This document shows positions 1 through 8,253 of a DNA stretch of 64,000 bases, piece after piece. Source of the DNA: Bifidobacterium biavatii DSM 23969 (GTDB taxonomy: Bacteria > Actinomycetota > Actinomycetes > Actinomycetales > Bifidobacteriaceae). The position numbers were made by a program, and so were the translations under genes. The stretch spans positions 1 through 64,000 of the forward strand of contig NZ_JGYN01000034.1 in NCBI RefSeq assembly GCF_000741165.1, in the 5' to 3' direction. The notes under the pieces were generated by a model that saw nothing but the letters and a program-made list of their open reading frames with translations, did no database searches and was not told the origin of the DNA. Numbering within the stretch: the first letter of the stretch is position 1; every line of letters starts with the position of its first letter.

Positions 1-676
1 CGCCCGCAAGGCCGCGCCCGCCGCCGTCGTCGCACCCTCCGCGCCGGCCGCCACGTCCCGCACCGGCTCGCTGGCCGCCCGAGTGAACACGTTCGCCGAA
101 GCCTCCGACAGCGCCCTGCTCGCCGCCGTCTCGCACGTCACGCCCGCGTTCGGCCGCGGCGAAGTCATCGACGTGAACGGCGTGCCCACCGAACTGCTGC
201 TCGTCAAGAACCCGATGGGATTCCGCCTCTCGCTCGCCAGCTTCCCGCCGAGCGCCACGACCGACACGATGATCGTCATCAACGACGAATACGCGGACGG
301 CCGCGACATGAGCTGGCTGTGGGACGTCGACTTCACCAGCCTGCGCGGCACCGGCGTGCGGCAGGTGTCCGGCGTGCGCGCGTGGGACATGGCGCTGCGC
401 CTCGGCTACGACCAGGTGCCGGTCGGTGCGGTCGACACCGACATTGACGCCGCGCTCGCCGCGTTCCTCAAGCCGGCGGCCTGCGCGGCCGACACGGCCG
501 GCGAACCCGGGGCATCCGGTTCGTCCGTCGGCACGACCGCCAGTTCGGACGCGTCCGGAACATCCGTCGCGGCCCCGACCAGCCGCCACATCTACTGCAC
601 GTACACGGCCATGCTCGCCGTGCGCGCCGCGCTCGCCCGCATCGCCGACGTCGCGGACGCCGGCGTCGGCAAGTGA
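1..676 (+). CDS. murT: MurT, lipid II isoglutaminyl synthase ligase subunit (3' part)
   Basis: The reading frame is open from base 2, so the N-terminal Mur-ligase ATP-binding part lies outside the window; the in-frame GTG at 83 is internal. The visible part is the C-terminal DUF1727-type domain, recognised by the string INDEYADGRDMSWLWDVDF (about residues 73-92 counted from 83). MurT activates the alpha-carboxyl of the D-Glu residue of lipid II, and its partner GatD delivers ammonia, giving D-isoglutamine in peptidoglycan. The next gene is GatD, which makes the call secure. A Ser/Gly/Thr-rich insert of about 45 residues interrupts the C-terminal end before the final helix; it looks like a lineage-specific linker. 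Confidence 0.9.
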   Translation, partial: ARKAAPAAVVAPSAPAATSRTGSLAARVNTFAEASDSALLAAVSHVTPAFGRGEVIDVNGVPTELLLVKNPMGFRLSLASFPPSATTDTMIVINDEYADGRDMSWLWDVDFTSLRGTGVRQVSGVRAWDMALRLGYDQVPVGAVDTDIDAALAAFLKPAACAADTAGEPGASGSSVGTTASSDASGTSVAAPTSRHIYCTYTAMLAVRAALARIADVADAGVGK

Positions 677-855
677 CGGTCCTGTCATGTCGACCGAGGC
701 GAAGCCGAGCGGAGACATCTTAGGATGCGCGGCATGCAAGATTTCTCGACTTCGCTGCGTTTCGCTCGAAATGACACGGTAAGACGCAGTCGCACCCGCT
801 CGAAGTGACTTGGTAAATCAACCGTCGCCTTCATGCAACACCAAAGGAAGCTATC

Positions 856-1608
856 ATGACCACCATCGACATCATGTCCCTGTATCCGAAGGACATGAAC
901 ATCTACGGCGACTCCGGCAACGTGCTCACCGTCACGCGCCGCCTCGCGCTGTACGGCTACGAGCCGTGCGTCACCGCATACAATCAGGGCGACGACTGGC
1001 CCGACCACGTCGACATGATCCTCGGCGGCGGCGGTCAGGACACCGGCCAGAAGAAAATCATCGACGACTTCTTCCGCCGCGCCGACCTGCTGCGAACGCT
1101 CGCGGCCGACGGCACGCCGATGCTCATGATCTGCGGCCTGTACCAGCTGTTCGGCGAGTATTTCGAAACGGTCGACGGCACGCGTCTCGACGGCATCGGC
1201 GTGATCGGCGCGTACACGGTCGGCCAGGACGTGCGCATGATCGGCAATCTCGTCGAACACAGCGACGACTTCGGCGACGTGATCGGCTACGAGAATCATT
1301 CCGGCCAGACGTTCCTGCGCGACGGCGTGCGCCCGCTCGGCCGTGTGGACGCGGAAGGCCGCGGCAACAACGGTGAGGACCACACCGAGGGCGCGCGCGT
1401 GCACAATGTGATCGGCACGTACATGCACGGCTCGCTGCTGCCGAAGAACCCGAAGATCGCCGATTTCCTGATCCGCACGGCCGTCGAACGGCGATACGGC
1501 GCGTTCGAGCCGGAACGGTACCAGACCGACGACCAGCGGACGGCGTTGGCTGCGCTCGACCGTGCTGCGGATCAGGCGCGTCGCGTCGCCGCCTCGCGCC
1601 CGCGGTGA
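856..1608 (+). CDS. gatD: GatD, lipid II isoglutaminyl synthase glutaminase subunit
   Basis: A 250-residue class I glutamine amidotransferase of the CobB/CobQ-like type. It hydrolyses glutamine and channels ammonia to MurT for amidation of D-Glu in lipid II at the cytoplasmic membrane. Visible catalytic residues are Cys93 in MICGLYQLFG and His191 in TYMHGSLLPKNP, matching the spacing of the Staphylococcus aureus enzyme (Cys94, His189). The N-terminus (LYPKDMNIYGDSGN) is the family signature. The start is fixed by an AAAGGAAG ribosome site 6 bases upstream. It follows murT in the same direction with a 179-base gap holding no gene, so the pair is probably one transcription unit. The last 40 residues form a divergent Arg/Ala-rich tail. 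Confidence 0.95.
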   Translation: MTTIDIMSLYPKDMNIYGDSGNVLTVTRRLALYGYEPCVTAYNQGDDWPDHVDMILGGGGQDTGQKKIIDDFFRRADLLRTLAADGTPMLMICGLYQLFGEYFETVDGTRLDGIGVIGAYTVGQDVRMIGNLVEHSDDFGDVIGYENHSGQTFLRDGVRPLGRVDAEGRGNNGEDHTEGARVHNVIGTYMHGSLLPKNPKIADFLIRTAVERRYGAFEPERYQTDDQRTALAALDRAADQARRVAASRPR

Positions 1609-1741
1609 CGCGCAGCCAACGTACGGTCGCGGAGTGACGTGGTATGACGCGGCGTGACGTACAGCCACGGTGACGTACGGTTGCGGCTGCGGATCATGCG
1701 AGGCATGACCGTGCGGCGCGACAATGCCGCGAAAACAGCGG

Positions 1742-1776
1742 AAGGGGCATCCGGCAGATGAAACCGGATGCCCCTT
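1742..1776. terminator. Bidirectional intrinsic terminator between gatD and the nucleotidase gene
   Basis: A 13-bp perfect stem, AAGGGGCATCCGG (1742-1754) with CCGGATGCCCCTT (1764-1776), around a 9-base loop. It sits between two convergent genes and can stop both. The Us are short on either side. Confidence 0.75.
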
Positions 1777-1797
1777 CAAGCGTTACCTAGCATAGCC

Positions 1798-4700
1798 TCA
1801 CAGGCTGCGCCACGCAACTCCCTCCGCACGCCAACCGCGGTGGGCCGACGTGATCACGTCGTATTCGCCCTTGCTGGTGGTGTACAGATGCTCGCCGTTC
1901 TTCGGGTTGTACGCGCGGTACACGGTCGTCTTGCCTTCGGCCGACTGATACCAGGCGATGCCCTCGGCACGCCAGCCGTACTTGGTGGTGAGGATCACGC
2001 ATTCTCCGTAGCTGGCGGTCCAATGGTGGTTGCCGTTGTCCGGGTTGTACGCGCGGTACACCGGCTTGCCGGCGCTCGCCGACGCCGCCTGCTTGAACGC
2101 GACACGCTCGTAGTTCCAGCCGCGCTTGACCAGCATGTCCTTTTCGTGCGAGTTGACCGTGTAGTGGTGCAAGCCGGAGTGCGGGTTGTACAGACGGTAC
2201 ACGGGCACGGCCTTCACCGTCGGCTTGGTCGGCTCGGACGGCTCGTCGGGCTTCGGCGTGGGCGTCGGCTCAGGTTCCGGTTCGGGCGACGGCTCCGGCG
2301 ACGGCGATTCGCCGGCCTTCACCGTGATCGGCAGCGTCACCGTCGTGCCGTTCGTCGCGCCGACGATCGTCAGCGTCGCGGCGCCGGCGGCCTGTCCGGT
2401 CGGAACGGTGATCTTCAGATCGGCCGTGTCGCCGTTCGCGACGTCCGCCGCGCCGACAGTCGCGTCGCCGATCGTCGCGGTCAGCTTCGTCTCGACCGGC
2501 ACTCCAAGCGACGTGAGCGTGAGCTTGGAGAAGCGCAGATCAAACGACGATCCGGCCGTCACGTCGTCGGTCGGCAGTCCGGTCACGGCGACCGCGCGGC
2601 GATCGTAGCGCGGCTTGAGCGGCGAGTTCTTGCCGATGTACTCGATCCACGCGTCGCGATCGACCAGACCGGTGTCCTTCGTGTTCGTGCCGGCAGCGAA
2701 CGCGCGGAAGTTGTCGCCGCCCTCGAGCAGGAAGCTGAACGAGCCGATGCGGTACTTGCGCTTCAGGTCGAGCGGCTGGCCGTTGACCGTCACGGACGTG
2801 ACGTGCTCGCCCTGCTTGGCGTTCGGATCGTACGTGTACGAGACGTTGTGCGACAGGCCGAGCTGCAGGTACGGGCGGGACGGCGTGGTGCCGTCCGCGG
2901 TGGTCTGCCACTGCTGTTCGAGCGCTTCCTTGAACTGCGCGCCGGTGAGCGTCGTGGTCCACAGGTTGTTCAGGAACGGCAGCACGGCGTTCGCCTGAGC
3001 GTACGTGATCGAGCCGTCCGCCGCGAGCGAGCACTTGTCGCCATTGCCGGTCCGGCAGAACTCCGCGCGCAGGCCGCCCGGGTTGACGACGCCGATTTCG
3101 GCGCCGCCGCGGTCCGCGGACTTGAGCGAGTCGAGCAGCGCGTCGGCCACGAGGTTGCCCATCGTGGACTCGGACGCGCGGTCGTCTCGCTTGCCGTCCA
3201 GATACGCGGTGGTGATGTCCGCCGCGACCGAGCCGACCTTCTCGTTGCCCTTCGCGTCGGCGACCTTGAGCGCCGCGTCGACGATCGACTTGACCTGCTT
3301 GACCGTCGTGTCGCCGGCCGCGGCGAGCTCGTCGTCGGACTTGCTCGTGTCGACCGGGACGTTGCCGGACTTTGCGTACGTTACCTTGTCGGTCGTCTGG
3401 TCATAGTCGAGCACGACCTGGCCAACGTTCGCTGCGTAGCTGCCCGTCTGGATGACCGGCCGGCCGTTGTGCGCCGGATCGGCGTAGTCGTACGCCATGT
3501 GCGTGTGGCCGGTGAAGATCGCGCCCACGGCCGGATCGGTCTGGTCGACGATCTCCTTGAACACCGGGCTGGCGGCCTTCTGCTCGTCGAGCGTCGGCTT
3601 GCCGGTCGTCGCGTCCTCGCTGGCGGGCGCGCCCTCGTGGTATTCGGCCACGATCACGTCGGCCTCGCCGTTGGACTCGTCGCCGTCGGTCAGCTGCTTG
3701 GCGACGCGGTTCACGGCTTCGACCGGATCGCCGAAGTCGATGCCGCTGATGCCGCCGGGGGAGACGAGCGTGGAAGTCTCCTGCGTGACCGCGCCGATCA
3801 CGCCGACCTTCACGCCGTTGACGTCCTGGATGCTGTACTCCTTGAGCGCCGGGGTCTTGGTGCCCTTCTTGTATACGTTCGCGCCGAGGTAGTCCCACTT
3901 CGCGTTGCGAGCGTTGTCCTTGCCGATCACGCGGTCGGTCAGATCGGCATAGCCCTGATCGAACTCATGGTTGCCGACCGACGACGCCTTCAGCCCGAGC
4001 GCGTTGAGCACGTCGATCGTCGGCTGGTCGCGCTGCACGGACGAGTTGAACAGCGACGCACCGATCAGATCGCCCGCGCCGAGCAGCAGCGACGAATCCG
4101 GGTACGCGGCGCGCAGCTGTTCGACCGTGGAGGCGAACGGCACGGTCAGGTTCTTGTCGATGCGGCCGTGGAAGTCGTTGACGTTGAGCAGGTTGATGGT
4201 GGTCGTCTTCTGCTCCGGCTGGCCCGGCTGCTGCGAACCGCCGTTCGCGGCTTCGATCCAGCCCTGCCGCAGCGAATGGCCGTTGGTCACCGAGTCGTCC
4301 GCCCAGAAGACCGGCTTGTAGGTCTTGCCGGCCTTGCCGCCCTTGACCGTGCGCGCCTCCGCGTCCGGGGTGACGGCGAAGCCTTCGGTGTTGCCAGCTG
4401 CGATTTCGGTCGGCGTGGCGGTGAGCTTGGTCAGCTGCAGTGCACCCGACTTGTCGAACTCGTAGGTCGCGATCATCGCCTTGGTGGGCTTCTCGTCCGT
4501 GCCGATCGTGTTGTCGCCCTCGGCGAGCAGCTGGTTGTGCTCGGCATCCCACGTCAGGTCGCGAGGCCCGGAATAGCCGGCGTTCGCCGCGTTCTCGGGC
4601 AGCGGGATCTGCGCCACCGGGTACGCGACGTCCTTGCCGCCGACCGTGGCGAGCGCGAACGCGTAGATCGCGTTGGTCTTTTCGAGCGCGGCGAAGAACA

Positions 4701-5991
4701 GGCCGCCGAAATCGTTCGCGGTGCCGGCCGGATCGTACGCGTGCGCGTTCTTCGGATCAAGGTTCGAAACGAACTTGTTCGCGGTGAGCGTCGCGTCCGG
4801 GATGAACGCCACGCCCTCAACGCCAAGGTTCGCATCGTCGCCCTTGTCGAGCGTCACGCCAAACTGGCTGAGCGCCGCGGTCAGGTTCCACTCGTTCGTG
4901 GCGGTCAGGTCCTGCGCGCCGTCGTCGTTCGTGTCAGTGGTCTGCTGGCTCACGTCGTAGCGCAGGATGGACGGGCGGGGTTCCTTCTTGTTCTCGTTGT
5001 CGCGTTCCGCGCCGATGAACACGCCCTTCGCCGGGTCACCGCCGATCAGTGTGATACCTTCGGAATCAACGCCGCCTTTGCCGTCCTTGAAGTGCAGCTG
5101 CTTGCCGCCCTTGGTCTGGCTGTTGAGCTGGAAGCTCCAGCCGTCGGCCGGATCCTGCTTCCACGAGCCGGTCGTCTCGTCGTAGACGAACTTGTTGATC
5201 GCGCCGGCACCCTTCGGTCCGGTGATGCCGAGCGTCGGGTTGAGATCGTTGTCCGCGGCCCACAGCGTGCCCGGCTTGCCGTTCGCGCCGGGCTGGTAGA
5301 CCAGTCCGGACAGGTTGCCGTCGGTGTGCTCGCCGGTCGCCTGGCCGGCGCCGAACTCGTCGGTGCCGTCGATTGCGGTCACCGCGTCGAGGCCGGGCCA
5401 TGCGGCCACGTCCAGCTTGTCGCCGGACGGCTGGTCCGGCTCGGTCTGGGTTCCGTCTCCCTGCTTGACGAGTCCATCGGCGTCGCTGTTCGCAACGTAC
5501 ACGGCGTTCTTGTCGTCGCCGGACCAGCCGAAGTTCAGAACCAGCTCGCCGGACTTGTTCCAGACGCGCACCTGATCTTCCTTGCCCAGGCCGATGCTCG
5601 CCAGCTGGTCCAGATTGAACTGCAGTTCGCCGGCGGCCGGGATCGCCGTGCCGTCCGGAATCGTGTACGTGTGGTCGGCGCTGTCCTTGTCGTCGCGGAT
5701 CAGCCAGCCGGACACGTCGACCGGCTTGGTGTTCTTCGATCCGAGTGTCACGGTGTCGGTGCCGACGTCGATGCGCTTGAGATAGACGGCGGTGGCGGCG
5801 TCCTTGATGATGGTGTCGGTCGCGGCGTTTGCCGCCGGTGATGCCGTCTGCGTGGTCGCCTGCGTGCTGGATACGGGCGGCTGCTCGTCGGCGAATGCCG
5901 TGACCGTCGTGGTCGCCGGAATCGCGGCGAGCGGGACGATCAGGGCGACCGACAGCAGCAGGCCCTGCATGCGCTTCGTGATGCTTGGCAT
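1798..5991 (-). CDS. Secreted multidomain 5'-nucleotidase / metallophosphoesterase
   Basis: A 1397-residue exported protein. Signal peptide residues 1-34 (hydrophobic LLLSVALIVPLAAI, cleavage likely after TAFA). Then a lamin-tail-like domain (about 50-140: WLIRDDKDSADHTYTIPDG), a large region resembling esterase-like/phytase-like propellers (about 170-560), and a UshA-type 5'-nucleotidase: metal motifs NDFHGR (about 604), GAGD, GNHEFD (about 673), GHTH (about 827) and a C-terminal nucleotidase domain with NPGGLRAEF and EGGDNFRAF. After it come an Ig-like domain, a Pro/Glu linker and three DUF5648 repeats (about 1262-1397, YNPxxGxHxYT). Expected to dephosphorylate nucleotides or cyclic nucleotides outside the cell; the DUF5648 repeats are common on bifidobacterial surface proteins and may bind the wall. 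The start at 5991 is preferred over 6009 because AAGGAG lies just upstream of it. Confidence 0.85.
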   Translation of the reverse strand: MPSITKRMQGLLLSVALIVPLAAIPATTTVTAFADEQPPVSSTQATTQTASPAANAATDTIIKDAATAVYLKRIDVGTDTVTLGSKNTKPVDVSGWLIRDDKDSADHTYTIPDGTAIPAAGELQFNLDQLASIGLGKEDQVRVWNKSGELVLNFGWSGDDKNAVYVANSDADGLVKQGDGTQTEPDQPSGDKLDVAAWPGLDAVTAIDGTDEFGAGQATGEHTDGNLSGLVYQPGANGKPGTLWAADNDLNPTLGITGPKGAGAINKFVYDETTGSWKQDPADGWSFQLNSQTKGGKQLHFKDGKGGVDSEGITLIGGDPAKGVFIGAERDNENKKEPRPSILRYDVSQQTTDTNDDGAQDLTATNEWNLTAALSQFGVTLDKGDDANLGVEGVAFIPDATLTANKFVSNLDPKNAHAYDPAGTANDFGGLFFAALEKTNAIYAFALATVGGKDVAYPVAQIPLPENAANAGYSGPRDLTWDAEHNQLLAEGDNTIGTDEKPTKAMIATYEFDKSGALQLTKLTATPTEIAAGNTEGFAVTPDAEARTVKGGKAGKTYKPVFWADDSVTNGHSLRQGWIEAANGGSQQPGQPEQKTTTINLLNVNDFHGRIDKNLTVPFASTVEQLRAAYPDSSLLLGAGDLIGASLFNSSVQRDQPTIDVLNALGLKASSVGNHEFDQGYADLTDRVIGKDNARNAKWDYLGANVYKKGTKTPALKEYSIQDVNGVKVGVIGAVTQETSTLVSPGGISGIDFGDPVEAVNRVAKQLTDGDESNGEADVIVAEYHEGAPASEDATTGKPTLDEQKAASPVFKEIVDQTDPAVGAIFTGHTHMAYDYADPAHNGRPVIQTGSYAANVGQVVLDYDQTTDKVTYAKSGNVPVDTSKSDDELAAAGDTTVKQVKSIVDAALKVADAKGNEKVGSVAADITTAYLDGKRDDRASESTMGNLVADALLDSLKSADRGGAEIGVVNPGGLRAEFCRTGNGDKCSLAADGSITYAQANAVLPFLNNLWTTTLTGAQFKEALEQQWQTTADGTTPSRPYLQLGLSHNVSYTYDPNAKQGEHVTSVTVNGQPLDLKRKYRIGSFSFLLEGGDNFRAFAAGTNTKDTGLVDRDAWIEYIGKNSPLKPRYDRRAVAVTGLPTDDVTAGSSFDLRFSKLTLTSLGVPVETKLTATIGDATVGAADVANGDTADLKITVPTGQAAGAATLTIVGATNGTTVTLPITVKAGESPSPEPSPEPEPEPTPTPKPDEPSEPTKPTVKAVPVYRLYNPHSGLHHYTVNSHEKDMLVKRGWNYERVAFKQAASASAGKPVYRAYNPDNGNHHWTASYGECVILTTKYGWRAEGIAWYQSAEGKTTVYRAYNPKNGEHLYTTSKGEYDVITSAHRGWRAEGVAWRSL

Positions 5992-6140
5992 GATGCTCCT
6001 TGTCTTCATCGATATGGGCCCCCAACTTGCAACCCATGGATTCCACGCTACGGGTTTGCGGCAACGGCCGTGCGGAAGGCGTCTGAACGGGAGACCAACT
6101 TTACGCGAAGGCCTCGGGGCGGCTACGTTGCCGGGAGGAT

Positions 6141-6236
6141 GCGCAATGCGGGCGTGGCGCAATGCAGGCGTGGCGTAATGCGGGCGTGGCGTAATGCGGG
6201 CGTGGCGTAATGCGGGCGTGGCGCTGTACGGGCGGG
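6141..6236. repeat. 16-bp tandem repeat, six copies
   Basis: Six consecutive units of GCGTAATGCGGGCGTG: copies 3-5 (6173-6220) are identical, copies 1, 2 and 6 carry one to four changes, and a decaying partial copy follows. It lies about 150 bases upstream of the nucleotidase start, between that gene and the repeat cluster. The rest of the gene-free stretch from 5992 to 7132 holds the orphan terminator and dispersed repeats listed separately; no protein gene is visible in it. Confidence 0.9.
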
Positions 6237-6551
6237 GTGCTGTGCGGGAGATGCGGGATGATGAGCGATAATGCGGGATGACGTGCGATGATGCGTGGGC
6301 GGGTTCGAATGGTGATGCGGCGAGGTGTGCCGTCTCCTGCGGCGCGCGGGTCATGCGCATGCGAGGACGGGGGGCGACTCTTCGGTTGCCGGCGTGATGG
6401 ATTCGGCCGCAATTCGGCGGCATTCGGGATTCTCAGGTAATTTTCAGTATTTATCGATAATGCGCTATGGAATGTATGGTTATATGACACTTGTGACCGC
6501 AAGGTCCACAACTTAACACCTTTCTTCTTCATCTCCTTTCTTTCTCCTTTG

Positions 6552-6580
6552 AGCCCGGCACCCGCCGGGCTTTTCTCTTT
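6552..6580 (+). terminator. Orphan intrinsic terminator
   Basis: Stem AGCCCGGC/GCCGGGCT with an ACCC loop followed by TTTCTCTTTTT, a good rho-independent terminator for rightward transcription. No protein gene runs rightward into it; the nearest upstream gene points left. It may end a short untranslated transcript starting near 6430-6490. Confidence 0.55.
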
Positions 6581-6957
6581 TTGGGCATGGACAGGACAAT
6601 GCCGGTGCTCCGAACGGTTTTGTCGGCAGAAGAATCGGGTCGTGGGCATAACCCGACCACTATCACCCGCTGATCGTGGGCATGGCCGGTTCATTTGCGG
6701 GAACGTGGGCATAGACGGTACACGAACGAGTCCATTCCCGCCCGCTCATGTACCGTCTATGCCCACGAATTCTGTCAGTGTACCGTTTACACCCACAATG
6801 TCTGATTATTCATGTGATTATTCATGATGTTTTGCTCTTCGAGCCGGTTTTCGTCGGTGCTCGACGTGGAGAATGATCCGTCTATGCCCACACCCGGTAT
6901 TCGACGAGACTGATTCGTTGTGCTCGTCAGACATGGTGTGGGTGGAAACGGTACATT
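6581..6957. repeat. Cluster A of the GTGGGCATAGACGGTACA repeat family
   Basis: About eight copies of a roughly 20-bp motif (consensus CGTGGGCATAGACGGTACAT) in both orientations. Forward: 6581-6598 (weak), 6640-6659 (ACCCG variant), 6673-6694, 6703-6722, 6937-6957 (weak). Reverse: 6748-6768, 6779-6798, 6875-6892. The pair 6704-6722 and 6749-6767 is a perfect 19-bp inverted repeat with a 26-base loop. Two further weak variants lie near 6985-7010. Related clusters occur at 49568-49770 and 62856-63140. Confidence 0.85.
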
Positions 6958-7090
6958 ACGAAAACAAGACAGGAATGGGAAAGAATGTACCCATAACCGT
7001 ACCCATAACAGTGCCTCATCCTGCCTCATTGTGTGTGATAGGGCTCATATCCGGCACGGGACAAAAATGGCGGAATTCCAACGGTTTTGG

Positions 7091-7127
7091 GTAAAGAAAA
7101 ACCCTCGGGGGTGGAATCCCGAGGGTT
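7091..7127 (-). terminator. Terminator of the tRNA-Ala gene
   Basis: Ten-bp perfect stem (7100-7109 with 7118-7127, AACCCTCGGG/CCCGAGGGTT), loop of 8, followed on the minus strand by TTTTTCTTT. It begins 5 bases past the tRNA 3' end. Confidence 0.85.
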
Positions 7128-7132
7128 CTTCG

Positions 7133-7205
7133 TGGAGCTGATGGTAATCGAAACCACGACCTCTTCGATGCGAACGAAGCGCTCTACCAACTGAGCTACA
7201 GCCCC
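7133..7205 (-). tRNA. tRNA-Ala (anticodon CGC)
   Basis: Full cloverleaf on the minus strand: acceptor GGGGCUG/CAGCUCC, D-stem GCUC/GAGC, anticodon stem CUUCG/CGAAG with loop UUCGCAU (anticodon CGC), T-stem GUGGU/ACCAU. The acceptor carries the G3:U70 pair that is the alanine identity element. CCA is not encoded. It decodes GCG, a heavily used codon in this GC-rich genome. Confidence 0.95.
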
Positions 7206-7325
7206 ATTGGATGTTGTCTTGCTCCGCAGGACAACTCGCTACACTCTAATACGCGATTGGCTCGAATGCAACTCGAAGTGTGAAGGTTTCGTGATGACTT
7301 ATGGATGGTTGCGAATGGTTACGGT

Positions 7326-8075
7326 TCACTTGGCGTGACGCGGCGTGGCGGATTCACTGCTGGCAATGTCATCGTCCCCGGCACCATCCACGCCTGCAGC
7401 GCCCGCCGCCGTCTTCTTGCCGAACTTGGCCTTGAGCAGGCCCACGATCGTCGGAATCAGCGACACGGCCAGAATCAGCACGATCACCAGCTCGAAATGC
7501 TGCTGCACGGCCGGAATGTTGCCGAAGAAGTAGCCGAGCAGCGTGAACAGCGACGACCAGATGAAACCGCCGAGCACTGAGAACGGCGTGAACCGGCGCC
7601 AGCGCATGCCCGAAATGCCCGAAATAAACGGCATGAACGTGCGGATGAACGGGAAGAAGCGACCCAGAAACACCGCAAGCGGACCCCACTTCTCGATCAT
7701 CTTTTCGGTCTTCTCGATGCGCTCCGGCGTCATGGCCTTCACCTTGCCGGACGCGATGATCCGCCGGCCGAAGAAATGGCCGATGAAGTAGTTGCACTGA
7801 TCGCCGATGATCGGCGCGCACCACACGACCGGCAGCAGATAGTGCAGCGGCAGCGCGACCTGTCCGGTCGTCGCGTCGGGCGCGGCGAACACGCCGGCCG
7901 CGAACAGCAGCGAGTCACCCGGCAGGAACGGGAAGAACACGACGCCCGTCTCAATGAACACGATCAGGAAGATGAAGCCGAGCGTGGGCGCCACGCCCAT
8001 CGCGATCCAGCTGGCGATCGCCGCGCGCGGATCCTTGAGCAGCTCGATGATGAAATTGATGAAACCCATGAACAT
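7326..8075 (-). CDS. DedA family membrane protein
   Basis: A 249-residue integral membrane protein of the DedA (SNARE-associated/VTT) superfamily, implicated in lipid translocation and membrane homeostasis. Family signatures: an acidic residue and PFLPGDSLLFAAG in the N-terminal re-entrant region (about residues 40-60), and FLGRFFPFIRTFMPFISGISGM (reported here in parts: FLGRFFPF, RTFMPFISG) in the second half with its conserved Arg residues. Five or so hydrophobic segments and a hydrophilic C-terminal tail. Two starts (8075, 8069) are possible; no strong ribosome site separates them. It stands alone between tRNA-Ala and the esterase gene; its substrate cannot be told. Confidence 0.85.
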   Translation of the reverse strand: MFMGFINFIIELLKDPRAAIASWIAMGVAPTLGFIFLIVFIETGVVFFPFLPGDSLLFAAGVFAAPDATTGQVALPLHYLLPVVWCAPIIGDQCNYFIGHFFGRRIIASGKVKAMTPERIEKTEKMIEKWGPLAVFLGRFFPFIRTFMPFISGISGMRWRRFTPFSVLGGFIWSSLFTLLGYFFGNIPAVQQHFELVIVLILAVSLIPTIVGLLKAKFGKKTAAGAAGVDGAGDDDIASSESATPRHAK

Positions 8076-8176
8076 CCCGTCAATATCGTTGCGAATGTCA
8101 AATTAAACCTGTACGAACGATACCAGCGGCCATGTAAGAGGGACGGGCAATATGAATCTGCAAGAGGCCCCGGCAT

Positions 8177-8206
8177 CATTCCGCCGAGTGTCATTCCGCC
8201 GAGTGT
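8177..8206. repeat. 15-bp perfect direct duplication
   Basis: CATTCCGCCGAGTGT occurs twice in direct succession (8177-8191 and 8192-8206), just beyond the 3' end of the esterase gene. Confidence 0.9.
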
Positions 8207-8242
8207 CCGGCCGGACCCTCAATCATGCGTTCAGCCGGACAC
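8203..8242 (-). terminator. Hairpin at the end of the esterase gene
   Basis: Nine-bp stem GTGTCCGGC (8203-8211) with GCCGGACAC (8234-8242). No U-tract follows, so termination is only a guess. Confidence 0.4.
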
Positions 8243-8253
8243 CCGCCGCATGT

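Noticed and set aside
677..855. GATTTCTCGACTTCGC-like sequence with CTCGAAATGAC/CTCGAAGTGAC echoes between murT and gatD
   Set aside because: Possibly a remnant of a dispersed element, but only two short partial matches are seen, so no feature is claimed.
1768..5841. A very long (1357-codon) open frame antisense to the nucleotidase gene, and similar long antisense frames at 14217-16637, 20778-22589, 27573-29717, 37617-39314 and 52595-55474
   Set aside because: They are Arg/Val/Asp-rich shadows created by high GC at third positions; the opposite strand in each case encodes a clear family protein, and none has a fitting ribosome site or motif.
6101..6532. Possible small minus-strand protein starting MKKKGVKLW at 6532
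   Set aside because: The AAAGGAG touches the ATG without spacing, the frame runs into the 16-bp repeat, and the product has no recognisable features.
8177..8206. Treating the 15-bp duplication as a transposon target site
   Set aside because: The two copies are directly adjacent with nothing between them and no inverted ends nearby.
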